NCBI GenBank assembly: GCA_029227815.1
Contig: CP118523.1
Span: 992,001 to 1,056,000, forward strand
DNA from: Clostridiaceae bacterium M8S5
Lineage (GTDB): Bacteria; Bacillota; Clostridia; Tissierellales; MCWD3
Reading direction: 5' to 3'
Length of the DNA stretch: 64,000 nucleotides
The position numbers were made by a program, and so were the translations under genes. The notes under the pieces were generated by a model. The model did no database searches and was not told the DNA's origin. It worked only from the letters and a program-made list of their open reading frames with translations. Numbering within the stretch: the stretch's first letter is position 1; each line of letters opens with the position of its first letter. Below are positions 54,120 through 62,532 of the stretch, piece by piece.

Positions 54120-54237
54120 GAGAGTTTATAAGGTTCTCAAATTTACCCGACAAATAAACATAACATATAATAGTAACATCACAAAAGAAACGCTCCTAAA
54201 ATACAACATAACATACATTCATAATATAGGAGGAATT

Positions 54238-54720
54238 ATGATCGAGACAATAAAACTAAATCAAAAAATTATCTATAAAGTTATAAAAAATTTAAACTAT
54301 ATACCAAACAATATTGAGTTTGAAGAGTTAGAGCAGGTAGGAAAGATTGCATTATGGAAAGCTATTAAAAGTTATAAAGAAAATAAAAACTATTCATTAA
54401 GCACGCATTGTTATAGGATAATCTACAGTGATATTATAGATTATCTTAGAAAAGAGAATAAAAAGATAGATTATACCTTAATATCTTTAAAAAATGAAGA
54501 TAGTAAATATTTAGTTGATGAAATAGTAAATGGAGATATGTTGATATTAGAAATGAGTAAGTACATTTCAAAACAAAATGTAGATATCTTAGTAGATAAA
54601 TATATATATAAATTAACTTATGAAGAGATAGCTACAAAGAATAATGTATGTAAAAAAACTATATACAGGAGAATTAAAAAATCCAAGAAAATATTAAAAG
54701 AAAAGCTAAAATGGCACTAA
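54238..54720 (+). CDS. Alternative sigma-70-family factor (TcdR/UviA-like size)
   Basis: A 160-residue sigma factor. Region 2 is FEELEQVGKIALWKAIKSYK, then SLSTHCYRIIYSDIIDYLRK (residues ~25-80). Region 4 is LTYEEIATKNNVCKKTIYRR at ~125-150. The short spacer and overall size match the clostridial TcdR/BotR/UviA group, which control toxins and, for UviA, a UV-inducible bacteriocin; this assignment is by eye. ATG 54238 follows AGGAGG exactly. It is the second gene behind a perfect LexA box and the most likely activator of the tail genes. Confidence 0.78.
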   Translation: MIETIKLNQKIIYKVIKNLNYIPNNIEFEELEQVGKIALWKAIKSYKENKNYSLSTHCYRIIYSDIIDYLRKENKKIDYTLISLKNEDSKYLVDEIVNGDMLILEMSKYISKQNVDILVDKYIYKLTYEEIATKNNVCKKTIYRRIKKSKKILKEKLKWH

Positions 54721-54751
54721 TTACACCAAAAGAAAGAATAAAAAAAATAAA

Positions 54752-54780
54752 TTGACAAACAATAAAACATATGGTAATAT
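54752..54780 (+). promoter_or_regulatory. Consensus promoter for a short transcript
   Basis: TTGACA (54752-54757), a 17-base spacer and TAATAT (54775-54780), 31 bases after the sigma-factor stop. Confidence 0.7.
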
Positions 54781-54785
54781 AGGAA

Positions 54786-54853
54786 ATGACGATTGATGAA
54801 ATAAATATCACCTATCGTTTAACCTACCGTTGGGGTCCGAAAGGACTCTTTTT
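54786..54853 (+). ncRNA. Candidate small RNA with own promoter and terminator
   Basis: The predicted ~70-base transcript begins near 54786. It has an ACGAT/ATCGT stem and ends in GGGTCC-GAAA-GGACTC followed by seven T, a compact terminator with a GAAA tetraloop. An ORF starting ATGACGATTGATGAAATAAA could be read from it into the repeats, but its ribosome site is too close to the ATG. Confidence 0.45.
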
Positions 54854-54861
54854 TTATGGGT

Positions 54862-54967
54862 TTAAAATTGTAAACTACTGCGTTATTAAAATGATATTGA
54901 CGATTCACGTACTTAAGTACGCTTCATCTCCACTATCATTTTAATGCCTTGTATTTTAGCAATTTTA
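54862..54967. repeat. Palindromic repeat, short variant
   Basis: The first ~35 bases, TTAAAATTGTAAACTACTGC and on to ATGATA, are the near-exact inverse of the last ~35 bases (TATCATTTTAATGCCTTG ... CAATTTTAA). The centre holds CGTACTTAAGTACG, itself a palindrome. Confidence 0.8.
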
Positions 54968-55073
54968 ACCTCCATAAACCATTAAAAATTCTAACCCGTG
55001 CTTTAGTACGCTCATATCCGCCACAATTTTAATGCCTTGTAATTTACTCATTTTAGCCACCATAAATTTTGTG
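54968..55073. repeat. Partial palindromic repeat (right arm only)
   Basis: It carries GTGCTTTAGTACGCTCATAT and then CACAATTTTAATGCCTTGTA and onward to TTTAGCC, the right part of the neighbouring repeat, without a matching left arm. Confidence 0.65.
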
Positions 55074-55253
55074 GGCTTAAAATTGTAAACTACTGTGTTA
55101 TTGGAATAATATCGACTAATCATGAGTAGAGAACAGAAATCTTTGATTTTTTGTGAATCACTTACTCCTAGGAGCAAAGCGAGTAGTGAGCTACATTTAA
55201 AAATCGCTCATATCCGTCACAATTTTAATGCCTTGTAATTTACTCATTTTAGC
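55074..55253. repeat. Palindromic repeat, full-length copy
   Basis: Left arm GGCTTAAAATTGTAAACTAC, interior GACTAATCATGAGTAGAGAA and CTTACTCCTAGGAGC, and right arm ATTTTAATGCCTTGTAATTT then ACTCATTTTAGCC. The interior matches the copy at 49.4 kb. Confidence 0.8.
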
Positions 55254-55270
55254 CACCATAAATTTTAGTG

Positions 55271-55456
55271 GGCTTAAAATGGCAAATTACGGCGTTATAG
55301 AAATTCTGACGACTAATCATGAGTAGAGAACAGAAATCTATGATTTCTTGAGAATCACTTACTCCTAGGAGCGTAAGCGAGTAGTGAGCCACATTTTAAA
55401 AAACTGCTTCATCTATAATATCATTTTAATGCGTTGTAAATTACACAGTTCAAGCG
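55271..55456. repeat. Palindromic repeat, full-length copy
   Basis: Left arm GGCTTAAAATGGCAAATTAC, the shared interior with CTTACTCCTAGGAGCGTAAG, and right arm ATTTTAATGCGTTGTAAATT then ACACAGTTCAAGC. Confidence 0.8.
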
Positions 55457-55469
55457 ACACAAAACATAA

Positions 55470-55600
55470 ATGGCAAATTATGATGTTATTTAAATTGTGA
55501 CGACTAATCGTGATTAGAGAACAAAAATCTACATTTTTATTTAATAATAATATGTGGTGAAATTTCCTTGCCTTTGTAATTCACTCCTTTTTAACCCTCA
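55470..55600. repeat. Palindromic repeat, diverged copy
   Basis: ATGGCAAATTATGATGTTAT and GACTAATCGTGATTAGAGAAC match the left half; CTTGCCTTTGTAATTCACTC followed by TTTTTAACC matches the right arm. The interior is shortened. Confidence 0.65.
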
Positions 55601-55750
55601 TAATAGTGGATTGTTTATATGTACAAATAAAAAGAACACCTATATTTTTTTATATAATAAAGGAAATTAGTTAATAAAAGTAGAATTATTGTCATTATAT
55701 GTAGACAACTATTAAAGCTTGTGTGATTTTTTTACGAAGGAGTGGTTGAT

Positions 55751-57766
55751 TTGGAAAATCAAAATTCGTACTCTAATATAGATAATGAAAATGAGATAAT
55801 ATTTTCTTTAGATATAGGAACTAGAAGTGTAATAGGTATAGTAGGAGATTACCATGATGGCAAATTTAGAATAATAGAATCCTACCAAAAAGAACACGAT
55901 AAGAGAAATATGTATGATGGGCAGATTCATGACATAAGTGGAGTTGTAAGAGTCTGCAAAGAAGTAAAAGAACAGCTTGAAAGGAAACTAGGGATTAAAC
56001 TTACCAAAGCTGCTATAGCAGCTGCAGGTAGAGCTTTGAAGACTAAAAAAGTAAAACTAAATAGAGAAATAGATATGACTATGGAGATTGACAGTAGAGC
56101 AATAGAAAGCTTAGAGATGGAAGCTATACAGATGGCGCAAGCGCAGATAGATGAAAAGAAAGATAGTAATATTAAATACTACTGTGTTGGGTATTCGGTA
56201 GCTAATTATTATCTAGATGACAGTTTTTTAGACAACTTAGAGGGACATAGAGGAAGTAAAATAGGCATAGATATACTTGCTACATTTCTACCACATACAG
56301 TAGTTGATAGCCTTTATACAGTTATGAGTAGATTGGGATTAGAGGTTACTAATATGACATTAGAGCCTATAGCGGCTATAAACGTAGCTATTAAAAAGAA
56401 TCTGAGACTATTAAATCTAGCAATGATAGATATTGGAGCAGGAACTTCAGATATAGCTATTACAAAAGAAGGTGCAATTGTTGCTTATGCTATGGCTTCT
56501 ATAGCAGGTGATGAAATAACTGAAGAAATAGCTAGAAAATACTTGCTTGATTTTGATACAGCCGAAGAATTAAAAATTATGCTTAACCAAAAGCAAATGC
56601 AAAAATTCACAGATGCAGTAGGTATAGAATATGAACTAACTTCAAACGAAATATTAGATACAATAAACGATTCTATACTAAAGCTTGCAAAAGAAATAAG
56701 TGAAAAAATAATAGAATATAATCAAAAGCCACCAAGCGCTATATTCTTAATTGGTGGAGGAAGTCAGATACCAAGGCTTACAGATATGATTGCTAAAGAG
56801 TTAGATTTACCGCCTCAGAGAGTAGTAGTAAAGAGTTCAGATATTATTGATGGATTAGAAGGATTAAGTAGCGAATTAATAGGACCGAGTTTTATAACAC
56901 CTATAGGAATAGCTGTAACAGCGAGTATATCTCGTAATAAAGACTTTTTAGAAGTAAAAGTTAATGATGAAAATATAAAACTATTTAATTCCAAAAAAAT
57001 AAAGGTTTCGGATGCACTTATACTAATAGGGTTTAACCCTAGAAAGCTTATACCTAAAAGAGGAGAAGAACTTAGATACTACATTGATGGCAAGTTACAT
57101 ATGAAAAAAGGTGGCTTTGGAGAGCCAGCAAAAGTTTACGTAAATGGTAAGATATCAAGTTTAGATTATAGTTTGAAAACTGGTGATCAAGTAAGTATTA
57201 TAGATGCAACACAGGGAAGCGACGGCAGAGCTTATTTATATGATTCTATAGATATGAGCAAAAGTGTTAAAGTAGATGGTAATGAAATAAGTATAGTAAA
57301 GTTAATAAGAGTCAATGGTAATGTTGTAGAGGAAAACATACCATTAAAACAAGAAGACCACATAACAATAGAACTAATAGCTACAAAGAGAGAATTGTTA
57401 GAATCTGTAGAATTAGATGAAGATACAGAGTTATTTTACCAAAGTGGTGAAAAATTTGATAATACTATAAAAGAAAATGATGTCCTTGTAACAAATAATT
57501 ATACATCAAAAACAAATCAAGAAATACAAGAAGAAAAAAAGGTATTTTCAAATAATAAAAAGCTTCATGTAACAGTAAATGATGAAGATATGGTACTAGA
57601 ATATACAAAAGATCAACTGATTTTTGTTGATATTTTTGATTATATAGATATTGATTTAACAAAACCAAAAGGGAAGTTGGTCCTTACAGTCAACGGGGAA
57701 AAAGCTGATTATTATCAAACACTATTAGAAGGTGATAAAATAAAAGCGTATTGGGAAAATAACTAA
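55751..57766 (+). CDS. FtsA-like cell-division ATPase with long C-terminal extension
   Basis: A 671-residue actin-fold protein. ATPase motifs are FSLDIGTRSVIGIVG (phosphate 1) near residue 17, AAIAAAGRALKT, LAMIDIGAGTSDIAI (phosphate 2) near 223, and IFLIGGGSQIPRL (adenosine) near 330. These span the first ~395 residues and include FtsA-like LEPIAAINVAIKK. The remaining ~275 residues repeat strands ending in (V/I)NGK...(L/S)LxxGDx(I/V), perhaps three or four small beta domains. Ordinary FtsA is ~420 residues. Clostridia carry such long forms, as I recall, but their partner is not clear. I start at TTG 55751, eight bases after AAGGAG; the GTG at 55742 lies in that site. Confidence 0.82.
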   Translation: MENQNSYSNIDNENEIIFSLDIGTRSVIGIVGDYHDGKFRIIESYQKEHDKRNMYDGQIHDISGVVRVCKEVKEQLERKLGIKLTKAAIAAAGRALKTKKVKLNREIDMTMEIDSRAIESLEMEAIQMAQAQIDEKKDSNIKYYCVGYSVANYYLDDSFLDNLEGHRGSKIGIDILATFLPHTVVDSLYTVMSRLGLEVTNMTLEPIAAINVAIKKNLRLLNLAMIDIGAGTSDIAITKEGAIVAYAMASIAGDEITEEIARKYLLDFDTAEELKIMLNQKQMQKFTDAVGIEYELTSNEILDTINDSILKLAKEISEKIIEYNQKPPSAIFLIGGGSQIPRLTDMIAKELDLPPQRVVVKSSDIIDGLEGLSSELIGPSFITPIGIAVTASISRNKDFLEVKVNDENIKLFNSKKIKVSDALILIGFNPRKLIPKRGEELRYYIDGKLHMKKGGFGEPAKVYVNGKISSLDYSLKTGDQVSIIDATQGSDGRAYLYDSIDMSKSVKVDGNEISIVKLIRVNGNVVEENIPLKQEDHITIELIATKRELLESVELDEDTELFYQSGEKFDNTIKENDVLVTNNYTSKTNQEIQEEKKVFSNNKKLHVTVNDEDMVLEYTKDQLIFVDIFDYIDIDLTKPKGKLVLTVNGEKADYYQTLLEGDKIKAYWENN

Positions 57767-57852
57767 AAAATACATAACTGTTAGCATTACATAATAATAA
57801 TAACTATGGGTAATTCTAAAATTATATTTATATCTAAATAAGGAGATATAAC

Positions 57853-59184
57853 ATGAAGAAATACAAATTGTTATTATTGGGTTTACTAGTAGTTATAATA
57901 TGTGGAGCTATTTTATCAAGATTGTATATAAAATTAAACAATGATAAAATATGCCAAGGTATATATGTTAATAATATAAGCTTAGGAGGATTAAATAAAA
58001 AAGAAGCAACAGCATTGTTAGAGCAAGAAGTAAATAGATTATTAGCCACAAATAAAATAAAATTAAAATATAATGATAAGGTATATGAGTATACTTATAA
58101 ACAGTTAGGATATACCTGTGATTACATAGAAGTGGTAGATGAGGTCTATAAATTGGGAAGAGAAGGTAATTATCTTGATAGACTTTTATCTATGAGAACG
58201 CTCAAAAAAACTAATCACAAACATACATTAAAACTCATTGATAATATAGAGGTGATAAAAACTCATATAGTAAATGTATCAAAAAATATAGACAGAAACC
58301 CAGTTAATGCATCAATACGTTACAGTAATAGGAAGTTTGTGATCAACCCAGAAATAAATGGAATAAAAGTAGACAAAGAGAAGTTAGAACAATTAATTAA
58401 AAGTTCGGTAACCAAAAATAAAAACATAGAAATACCTGTGATAGTAATAAAGCCTAAGAAAACAAAGGAATTATTATCACATATAAACTATAAAATATCA
58501 GGTTTTTCTACGTCATATAGCACAAAGAAAATAAACAGAACTTATAATATTAAAAGAGCTAGTATATCAATAAATGGTAGATTATTGATGCCAGGAGAGA
58601 TAATTTCTTTTAATAATACCGTAGGTTCTCGAAATAGTAGAAATGGATATAGACAAGCCAAAATATTAAAAAATGGTGAATATGTTTTGGGTATGGGTGG
58701 TGGAGTATGTCAAGTATCTACTACACTTTACAATGCTGCATTGTTAGCTGACCTAGAGATAATACAAAGGAAGAATCATTCACTACCATCTTCTTATGTG
58801 GCAAAAGGAAGAGATGCTACAGTAGTTTTTAATGTATATGATTTGAAATTTAGGAATAACAAAAAATATCCTATATATGTTATGATGTATAATAGTGGGA
58901 ATAGAGTGTATGCTTCAATATATGGAGATAAAAATGATAAATATTACGATATAAAAATAACATCAAAAGTTCTTAGCAAGACACAAAAACCAGATTATAA
59001 AACTAAAATTGACAACAATCTTAAATCAGGAGAAAGGATTGTTGATCAAACATCTAGACCAGGATATAAAGTAGTATCATATAAGAACTATTATAAGAAT
59101 GGTAAGTTTATAAAAAGCGTTAAGCTACATACAGATGTATACAAGCCGATGATAGGAATAATTAGAAAAGGACCTGATAATTAA
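57853..59184 (+). CDS. VanW-family cell-surface protein
   Basis: A 443-residue protein with a membrane anchor (residues ~4-22) facing outward. A putative peptidoglycan-binding YhfP/PG_binding_4-like domain (~35-215) is followed by the VanW domain: LLMPGEIISFNNTVGSRNSR, GMGGGVCQVSTTLYNAALLA, and the strand LKFRNNKKYPIYVMMYNSGN. A G5-like tail has DYKTKIDNNLKSGERIVDQT. The family is widespread in clostridia beyond vancomycin resistance; a role in cell-wall handling is inferred. AAGGAG precedes the ATG. Confidence 0.88.
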   Translation: MKKYKLLLLGLLVVIICGAILSRLYIKLNNDKICQGIYVNNISLGGLNKKEATALLEQEVNRLLATNKIKLKYNDKVYEYTYKQLGYTCDYIEVVDEVYKLGREGNYLDRLLSMRTLKKTNHKHTLKLIDNIEVIKTHIVNVSKNIDRNPVNASIRYSNRKFVINPEINGIKVDKEKLEQLIKSSVTKNKNIEIPVIVIKPKKTKELLSHINYKISGFSTSYSTKKINRTYNIKRASISINGRLLMPGEIISFNNTVGSRNSRNGYRQAKILKNGEYVLGMGGGVCQVSTTLYNAALLADLEIIQRKNHSLPSSYVAKGRDATVVFNVYDLKFRNNKKYPIYVMMYNSGNRVYASIYGDKNDKYYDIKITSKVLSKTQKPDYKTKIDNNLKSGERIVDQTSRPGYKVVSYKNYYKNGKFIKSVKLHTDVYKPMIGIIRKGPDN

Positions 59185-59210
59185 AAAAGACATAAAAGGG
59201 GGATATAGCA

Positions 59211-59909
59211 GTGAACATAGAGTTATATAAGAAAAGTATAAAATGTCCAGTATGCCAAAATGAATTTAAAACAACAAAAGTAAAGGCATCAAGAACACGC
59301 GTATTAAAATCAGATACGGATTTTATGATTTATTATAAATCAGAAAACCCTTTATTATATGATGTAATAGTTTGCCAAAAATGTGGATATGCAGCGTTAG
59401 AGAGTAAATATAATTATTTTCCTAAAGCAAAGAAAAATATAATGCAAGATTTTATTACATCAAAGTGGAACAAAAGAGATTATACAGGTGAAAGAACAGT
59501 CGATGAAGCATTACTATGTTATAAACTAGCACTATATTGTGGACAAACATTAAAATTTAAGAAATTCGAGCTAGGAGGATTGTGTATGAGAATAGCTTGG
59601 ATACATAGACTAAAAGAACAAAGAGACGAAGAAATCAGATTTATTAAACTAGCACGAGATTTATACGAAGATGCGTACTCAAATGAAAATATACCATATG
59701 ATAAAATGGATGAAAATACACTTACATATCTAATGGGAGAGCTAAACAAAAGACTTGGTGACTATAGGGAGTCCATAAATTGGTTTAGTAAAACAATAGG
59801 TGGTACTACAAAACCTTCTCCTAGAATAGAAAAGCTAACAAGAGAACAATGGATGCAGGCTAAAGAATTGTATAAAGAAAGTGGAGGAGAAAATGCTGAG
59901 GTTATATGA
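59211..59909 (+). CDS. DUF2225 family protein
   Basis: A 232-residue protein with an N-terminal zinc-ribbon-like CPVCQNEF and CQKCGYAALESKYN, the DUF2225 signature. A TPR-like helical region follows (LYCGQTLKFKKFELGGLCMR, YLMGELNKRLGDYRESINWF). Function is unknown; members may be scaffold proteins. GTG start behind GGGGGA. The MGMT gene begins inside its 3' end. Confidence 0.85.
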   Translation: MNIELYKKSIKCPVCQNEFKTTKVKASRTRVLKSDTDFMIYYKSENPLLYDVIVCQKCGYAALESKYNYFPKAKKNIMQDFITSKWNKRDYTGERTVDEALLCYKLALYCGQTLKFKKFELGGLCMRIAWIHRLKEQRDEEIRFIKLARDLYEDAYSNENIPYDKMDENTLTYLMGELNKRLGDYRESINWFSKTIGGTTKPSPRIEKLTREQWMQAKELYKESGGENAEVI

Positions 59910-60426
59910 GCTTAATACAGATTTTTGCCCGATGTGGGCGGCTTTTTCAGATGAAGGGTTAATTAGACTATGTATAAGCAATGAAGAATCTATATATGAT
60001 TACAGTAAAAAATATCAAGGTAAAATAATAGAGAAATCCAAAGAAAAAGATAATTTGTTAAATAATTTAAATAGTTACTTTAGTGGAGAGTTAACACAAA
60101 TAAATATACCATTAAAAATAGAGGGTACAGATTTTCAAAAGAGTGTTTGGAATGAACTTATAAAAATACCATATGGTAAAGTTGCTTCGTATAAAGATAT
60201 AGCTGAAAGAATTGGCAATCCTAAAGGGTGTAGAGCAGTTGGCATGGCAAACAACAAAAACAAGATACCAATAATAATACCTTGTCATAGAATAATTGGT
60301 CATAGCAAAGAACTAGTTGGTTTTGCAGGAGGACTTGAGCAAAAAGCTAGTCTCTTAAGAATAGAAGGTCACAAAATAATAATCAAAGAAACGAGTAAAG
60401 GTAAAAAATACTATTTACATTCATAG
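59893..60426 (+). CDS. ogt: Methylated-DNA-protein cysteine methyltransferase (Ogt/MGMT)
   Basis: A 177-residue suicide repair protein that transfers alkyl groups from O6-alkylguanine to its own Cys. The C-terminal domain carries FQKSVWNELIKIPYGKVASY (HTH), the Asn hinge region RAVGMANNKNKIPI, and the active site IIPCHRIIG near residue 135, ending LVGFAGGLEQKASLLRIEG. ATG 59893 follows GGAGG and overlaps DUF2225 by 17 bases, so the two are translationally coupled. Confidence 0.93.
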   Translation: MLRLYELNTDFCPMWAAFSDEGLIRLCISNEESIYDYSKKYQGKIIEKSKEKDNLLNNLNSYFSGELTQINIPLKIEGTDFQKSVWNELIKIPYGKVASYKDIAERIGNPKGCRAVGMANNKNKIPIIIPCHRIIGHSKELVGFAGGLEQKASLLRIEGHKIIIKETSKGKKYYLHS

Positions 60427-60645
60427 TTAAATCTGAATTATTCATAGAACGTGGATGAATATGCTGTAGTTTTCTAAATTACAATATTTCAACGAATTTT
60501 GAAGGCGTGCTGAGTAGTACGGGAAAGAATTGATGGAAGCATTGTAATTAGAAGGATATTGTATAATTATTGATTTTCTATGGATAATTTAGCTTCAATA
60601 GTGTCATAGTAGTAAAACTTCTCATAAAATAATATATAGAAGGTT
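60427..60645. repeat. Gap with an 82-bp palindrome
   Basis: Within the gap, 60472-60553 begins TTCTAAATTACAATATTTCA and ends GGAAGCATTGTAATTAGAA, inverted copies over ~29 bp. TTGTAATT(T)A is shared with the right arms of the 49.4 and 55-kb repeats, so it may be a distant member. No ORF. Confidence 0.55.
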
Positions 60646-61956
60646 ATGGGAAGTGATATTGTGCATAGAAGACGAAGAATTAGGAATATGACATCCCAAA
60701 ACCCAGTGATTTTCATCCCTGGGATTTTTGGTTCTATAGGGCATAAAATCATACCGGGTACGGGTAAAATGAGATTTGGTCCATCAAAATATGTTTATGA
60801 ACCAGTTATGGTAAACTTTGAAGAGATGGGTTATGTAAGAGGGAAGACAGTATTTGTTTGTTTCTATAATTGGAGAAATTCCAATGAAGTTAGTGCTAGA
60901 GAATACTTAATACCCACATTAGAAAATGTAAAAAAAATAACAGGAGCAAAAAAAGTTGATATAGTGGCTCATAGTATGGGTGGCTTAGTGGCTAGATCGT
61001 ATATACAAAGTGAAGATTATAAATACGATATAAATAAATTGATATTAGCTGGTACACCGAATGCAGGAGCATCAAGTTCATATTATTTTTGTGCTGGAGG
61101 TAAACTTCCTTATGATGAAGTAAATAATAATTTTTTCCTTAAGGCTTTATGGGAAGGATTTGTATGGTATATGAAGAAATCTAGTAAAGGCGGTGGAATG
61201 AGAAAATTAAAAAATTTTTTCCCGAGTGCTACGGAGCTTTTACCATGTAAACACTTTGGAGATTATATATTCAAAGATGATGATAATAAAGATTTAAAAT
61301 TCATACCAATAAATGATATGGCAGTCCAAAATGAATTCCTCAATGAGCTAAACGATAATAAAAAAATACTAAACAGAAAAAAAATAAAGATATATCAAAT
61401 GATTGGATATGGATTTGAAACAGATGAGTATATATGCATAGAAGAAACTGATGGAAAAATATGGAAAGATGGAAAGCCGATCTATAGCGTAAAAACAGTA
61501 TATGGTGATGGTAGAGTGACATGTGATAGCTGTAAAACAATAACAGGAAAATATGTACTAGTGACCAGTAGCCATACAGATTTGTTAAAAGATAATAAAA
61601 ATGTTTTGGCTGGCATGTTGAACAGACAGATAGTACAGAAAAAATCAAAAGTTGATAAAGATAATAAGATATGCAATCTGCTAATCAACAATGCAAAACG
61701 GACTCGTATAAGAATTAATGGGCAAGAGATAGTAGTAGATAAACGATATAGGAATGATTTAGATAGCATAAACGTAGAAAAAATTGGATATAACAATTAT
61801 TGGGTTATAATTTGTGTAAATAATAAAGATGATTTGAAAATAAAGGTGGATCCATTGACTAGAAAGTGTAATATAAGCGTACTCAGCAATAATACCGCTA
61901 GCAAACTTGATATACAGGATGTGAATATTGCACAGTATAAGTGGTTAACAATATAA
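60646..61956 (+). CDS. Alpha/beta hydrolase, LCAT/PGAP1-like lipase or acyltransferase
   Basis: A 436-residue protein. The core (residues ~20-190) begins NPVIFIPGIFGS (oxyanion loop) and has the nucleophile elbow VAHSMGGLVARSYI with Ser near residue 110. LAGTPNAGASS then follows, as in PGAP1, LCAT and clostridial esterases. The middle FFPSATELLPCKHFGDYIF fits the lid/cap. The C-terminal ~110 residues are beta-rich with no family seen. There is no signal peptide, so it is probably cytoplasmic or exported by another route. ATG 60646 has only a weak ribosome site; GTG 60661 behind GGGAAGTG is a good alternative. Confidence 0.78.
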   Translation: MGSDIVHRRRRIRNMTSQNPVIFIPGIFGSIGHKIIPGTGKMRFGPSKYVYEPVMVNFEEMGYVRGKTVFVCFYNWRNSNEVSAREYLIPTLENVKKITGAKKVDIVAHSMGGLVARSYIQSEDYKYDINKLILAGTPNAGASSSYYFCAGGKLPYDEVNNNFFLKALWEGFVWYMKKSSKGGGMRKLKNFFPSATELLPCKHFGDYIFKDDDNKDLKFIPINDMAVQNEFLNELNDNKKILNRKKIKIYQMIGYGFETDEYICIEETDGKIWKDGKPIYSVKTVYGDGRVTCDSCKTITGKYVLVTSSHTDLLKDNKNVLAGMLNRQIVQKKSKVDKDNKICNLLINNAKRTRIRINGQEIVVDKRYRNDLDSINVEKIGYNNYWVIICVNNKDDLKIKVDPLTRKCNISVLSNNTASKLDIQDVNIAQYKWLTI

Positions 61957-61985
61957 GCAATAAAAACGAATAAATATTATGCCTA

Positions 61986-62013
61986 ATAGGGCTGTCGTAT
62001 GAGACAGCCCTAT
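61986..62013. terminator. Bidirectional terminator
   Basis: ATAGGGCTGTC and GACAGCCCTAT form an 11-bp perfect stem between the ends of two converging genes. Confidence 0.88.
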
Positions 62014-62015
62014 AA

Positions 62016-62330
62016 TTATATTAGTTCCTGGAGAGAATTTACAATGTCCTTTAACTCTCCAATTTGGGCAAGTAAAGTAGCATTGCCTTTCTTAGTAATA
62101 TGGTAGTGCTTCATAGGCATATTTATTTTTTGATTTATTAACCAAGTGTTATCAACTAAATTTATAGCTTCAAGTTGATACAAATGTGAATAAATAACAC
62201 TCTGATTTAAATTAAGATAGGGTACTTTTTCTTGCATTATATTATATAAATCATTAGCTACAAGCTTTTTCTTAGATAATGAATATAGTATAAATACATT
62301 TAAAATTGATTGTTCTAAAATATCAGTCAT
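62016..62330 (-). CDS. PadR-family transcriptional regulator, second
   Basis: A 104-residue winged-helix protein. It has DILEQSILNVFILYSLSKKK, then LNLNQSVIYSHLYQLEAINL (recognition helix and wing) and MKHYHITKKGNATLLAQI. It differs from the PadR at 5.3 kb and is probably the branch with a long C-terminal helix. ATG 62330 has only a modest GGTG site; an in-frame ATG at 62354 is possible. It is divergent from moxR and may control it. Confidence 0.75.
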   Translation of the reverse strand: MTDILEQSILNVFILYSLSKKKLVANDLYNIMQEKVPYLNLNQSVIYSHLYQLEAINLVDNTWLINQKINMPMKHYHITKKGNATLLAQIGELKDIVNSLQELI

Positions 62331-62532
62331 AAAATTCACCAAAAACCACCTCATTACATCAGAAAATTTCAGAAAATTAAGAATCTTATTAATTATTAGT
62401 AATATTCTGATAAATTACAGGATTCATAAATATTTAGCAGAATATAAACATAAAGAGTATATTATACAATATTACAATGAAGGGAAAAGTATTAAAAGTT
62501 TTTGATTAAAAAACAAGCATAGGAGGGGTATA

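Noticed and set aside
54965-55177. 70-codon leftward reading frame
   Set aside because: It is made entirely of the palindromic repeats, and the same pieces recur in other frames; no ribosome site.
54862-55600. CRISPR array
   Set aside because: Repeats are long, imperfect and palindromic, adjacent rather than separated by equal unique spacers; no cas genes in the window.
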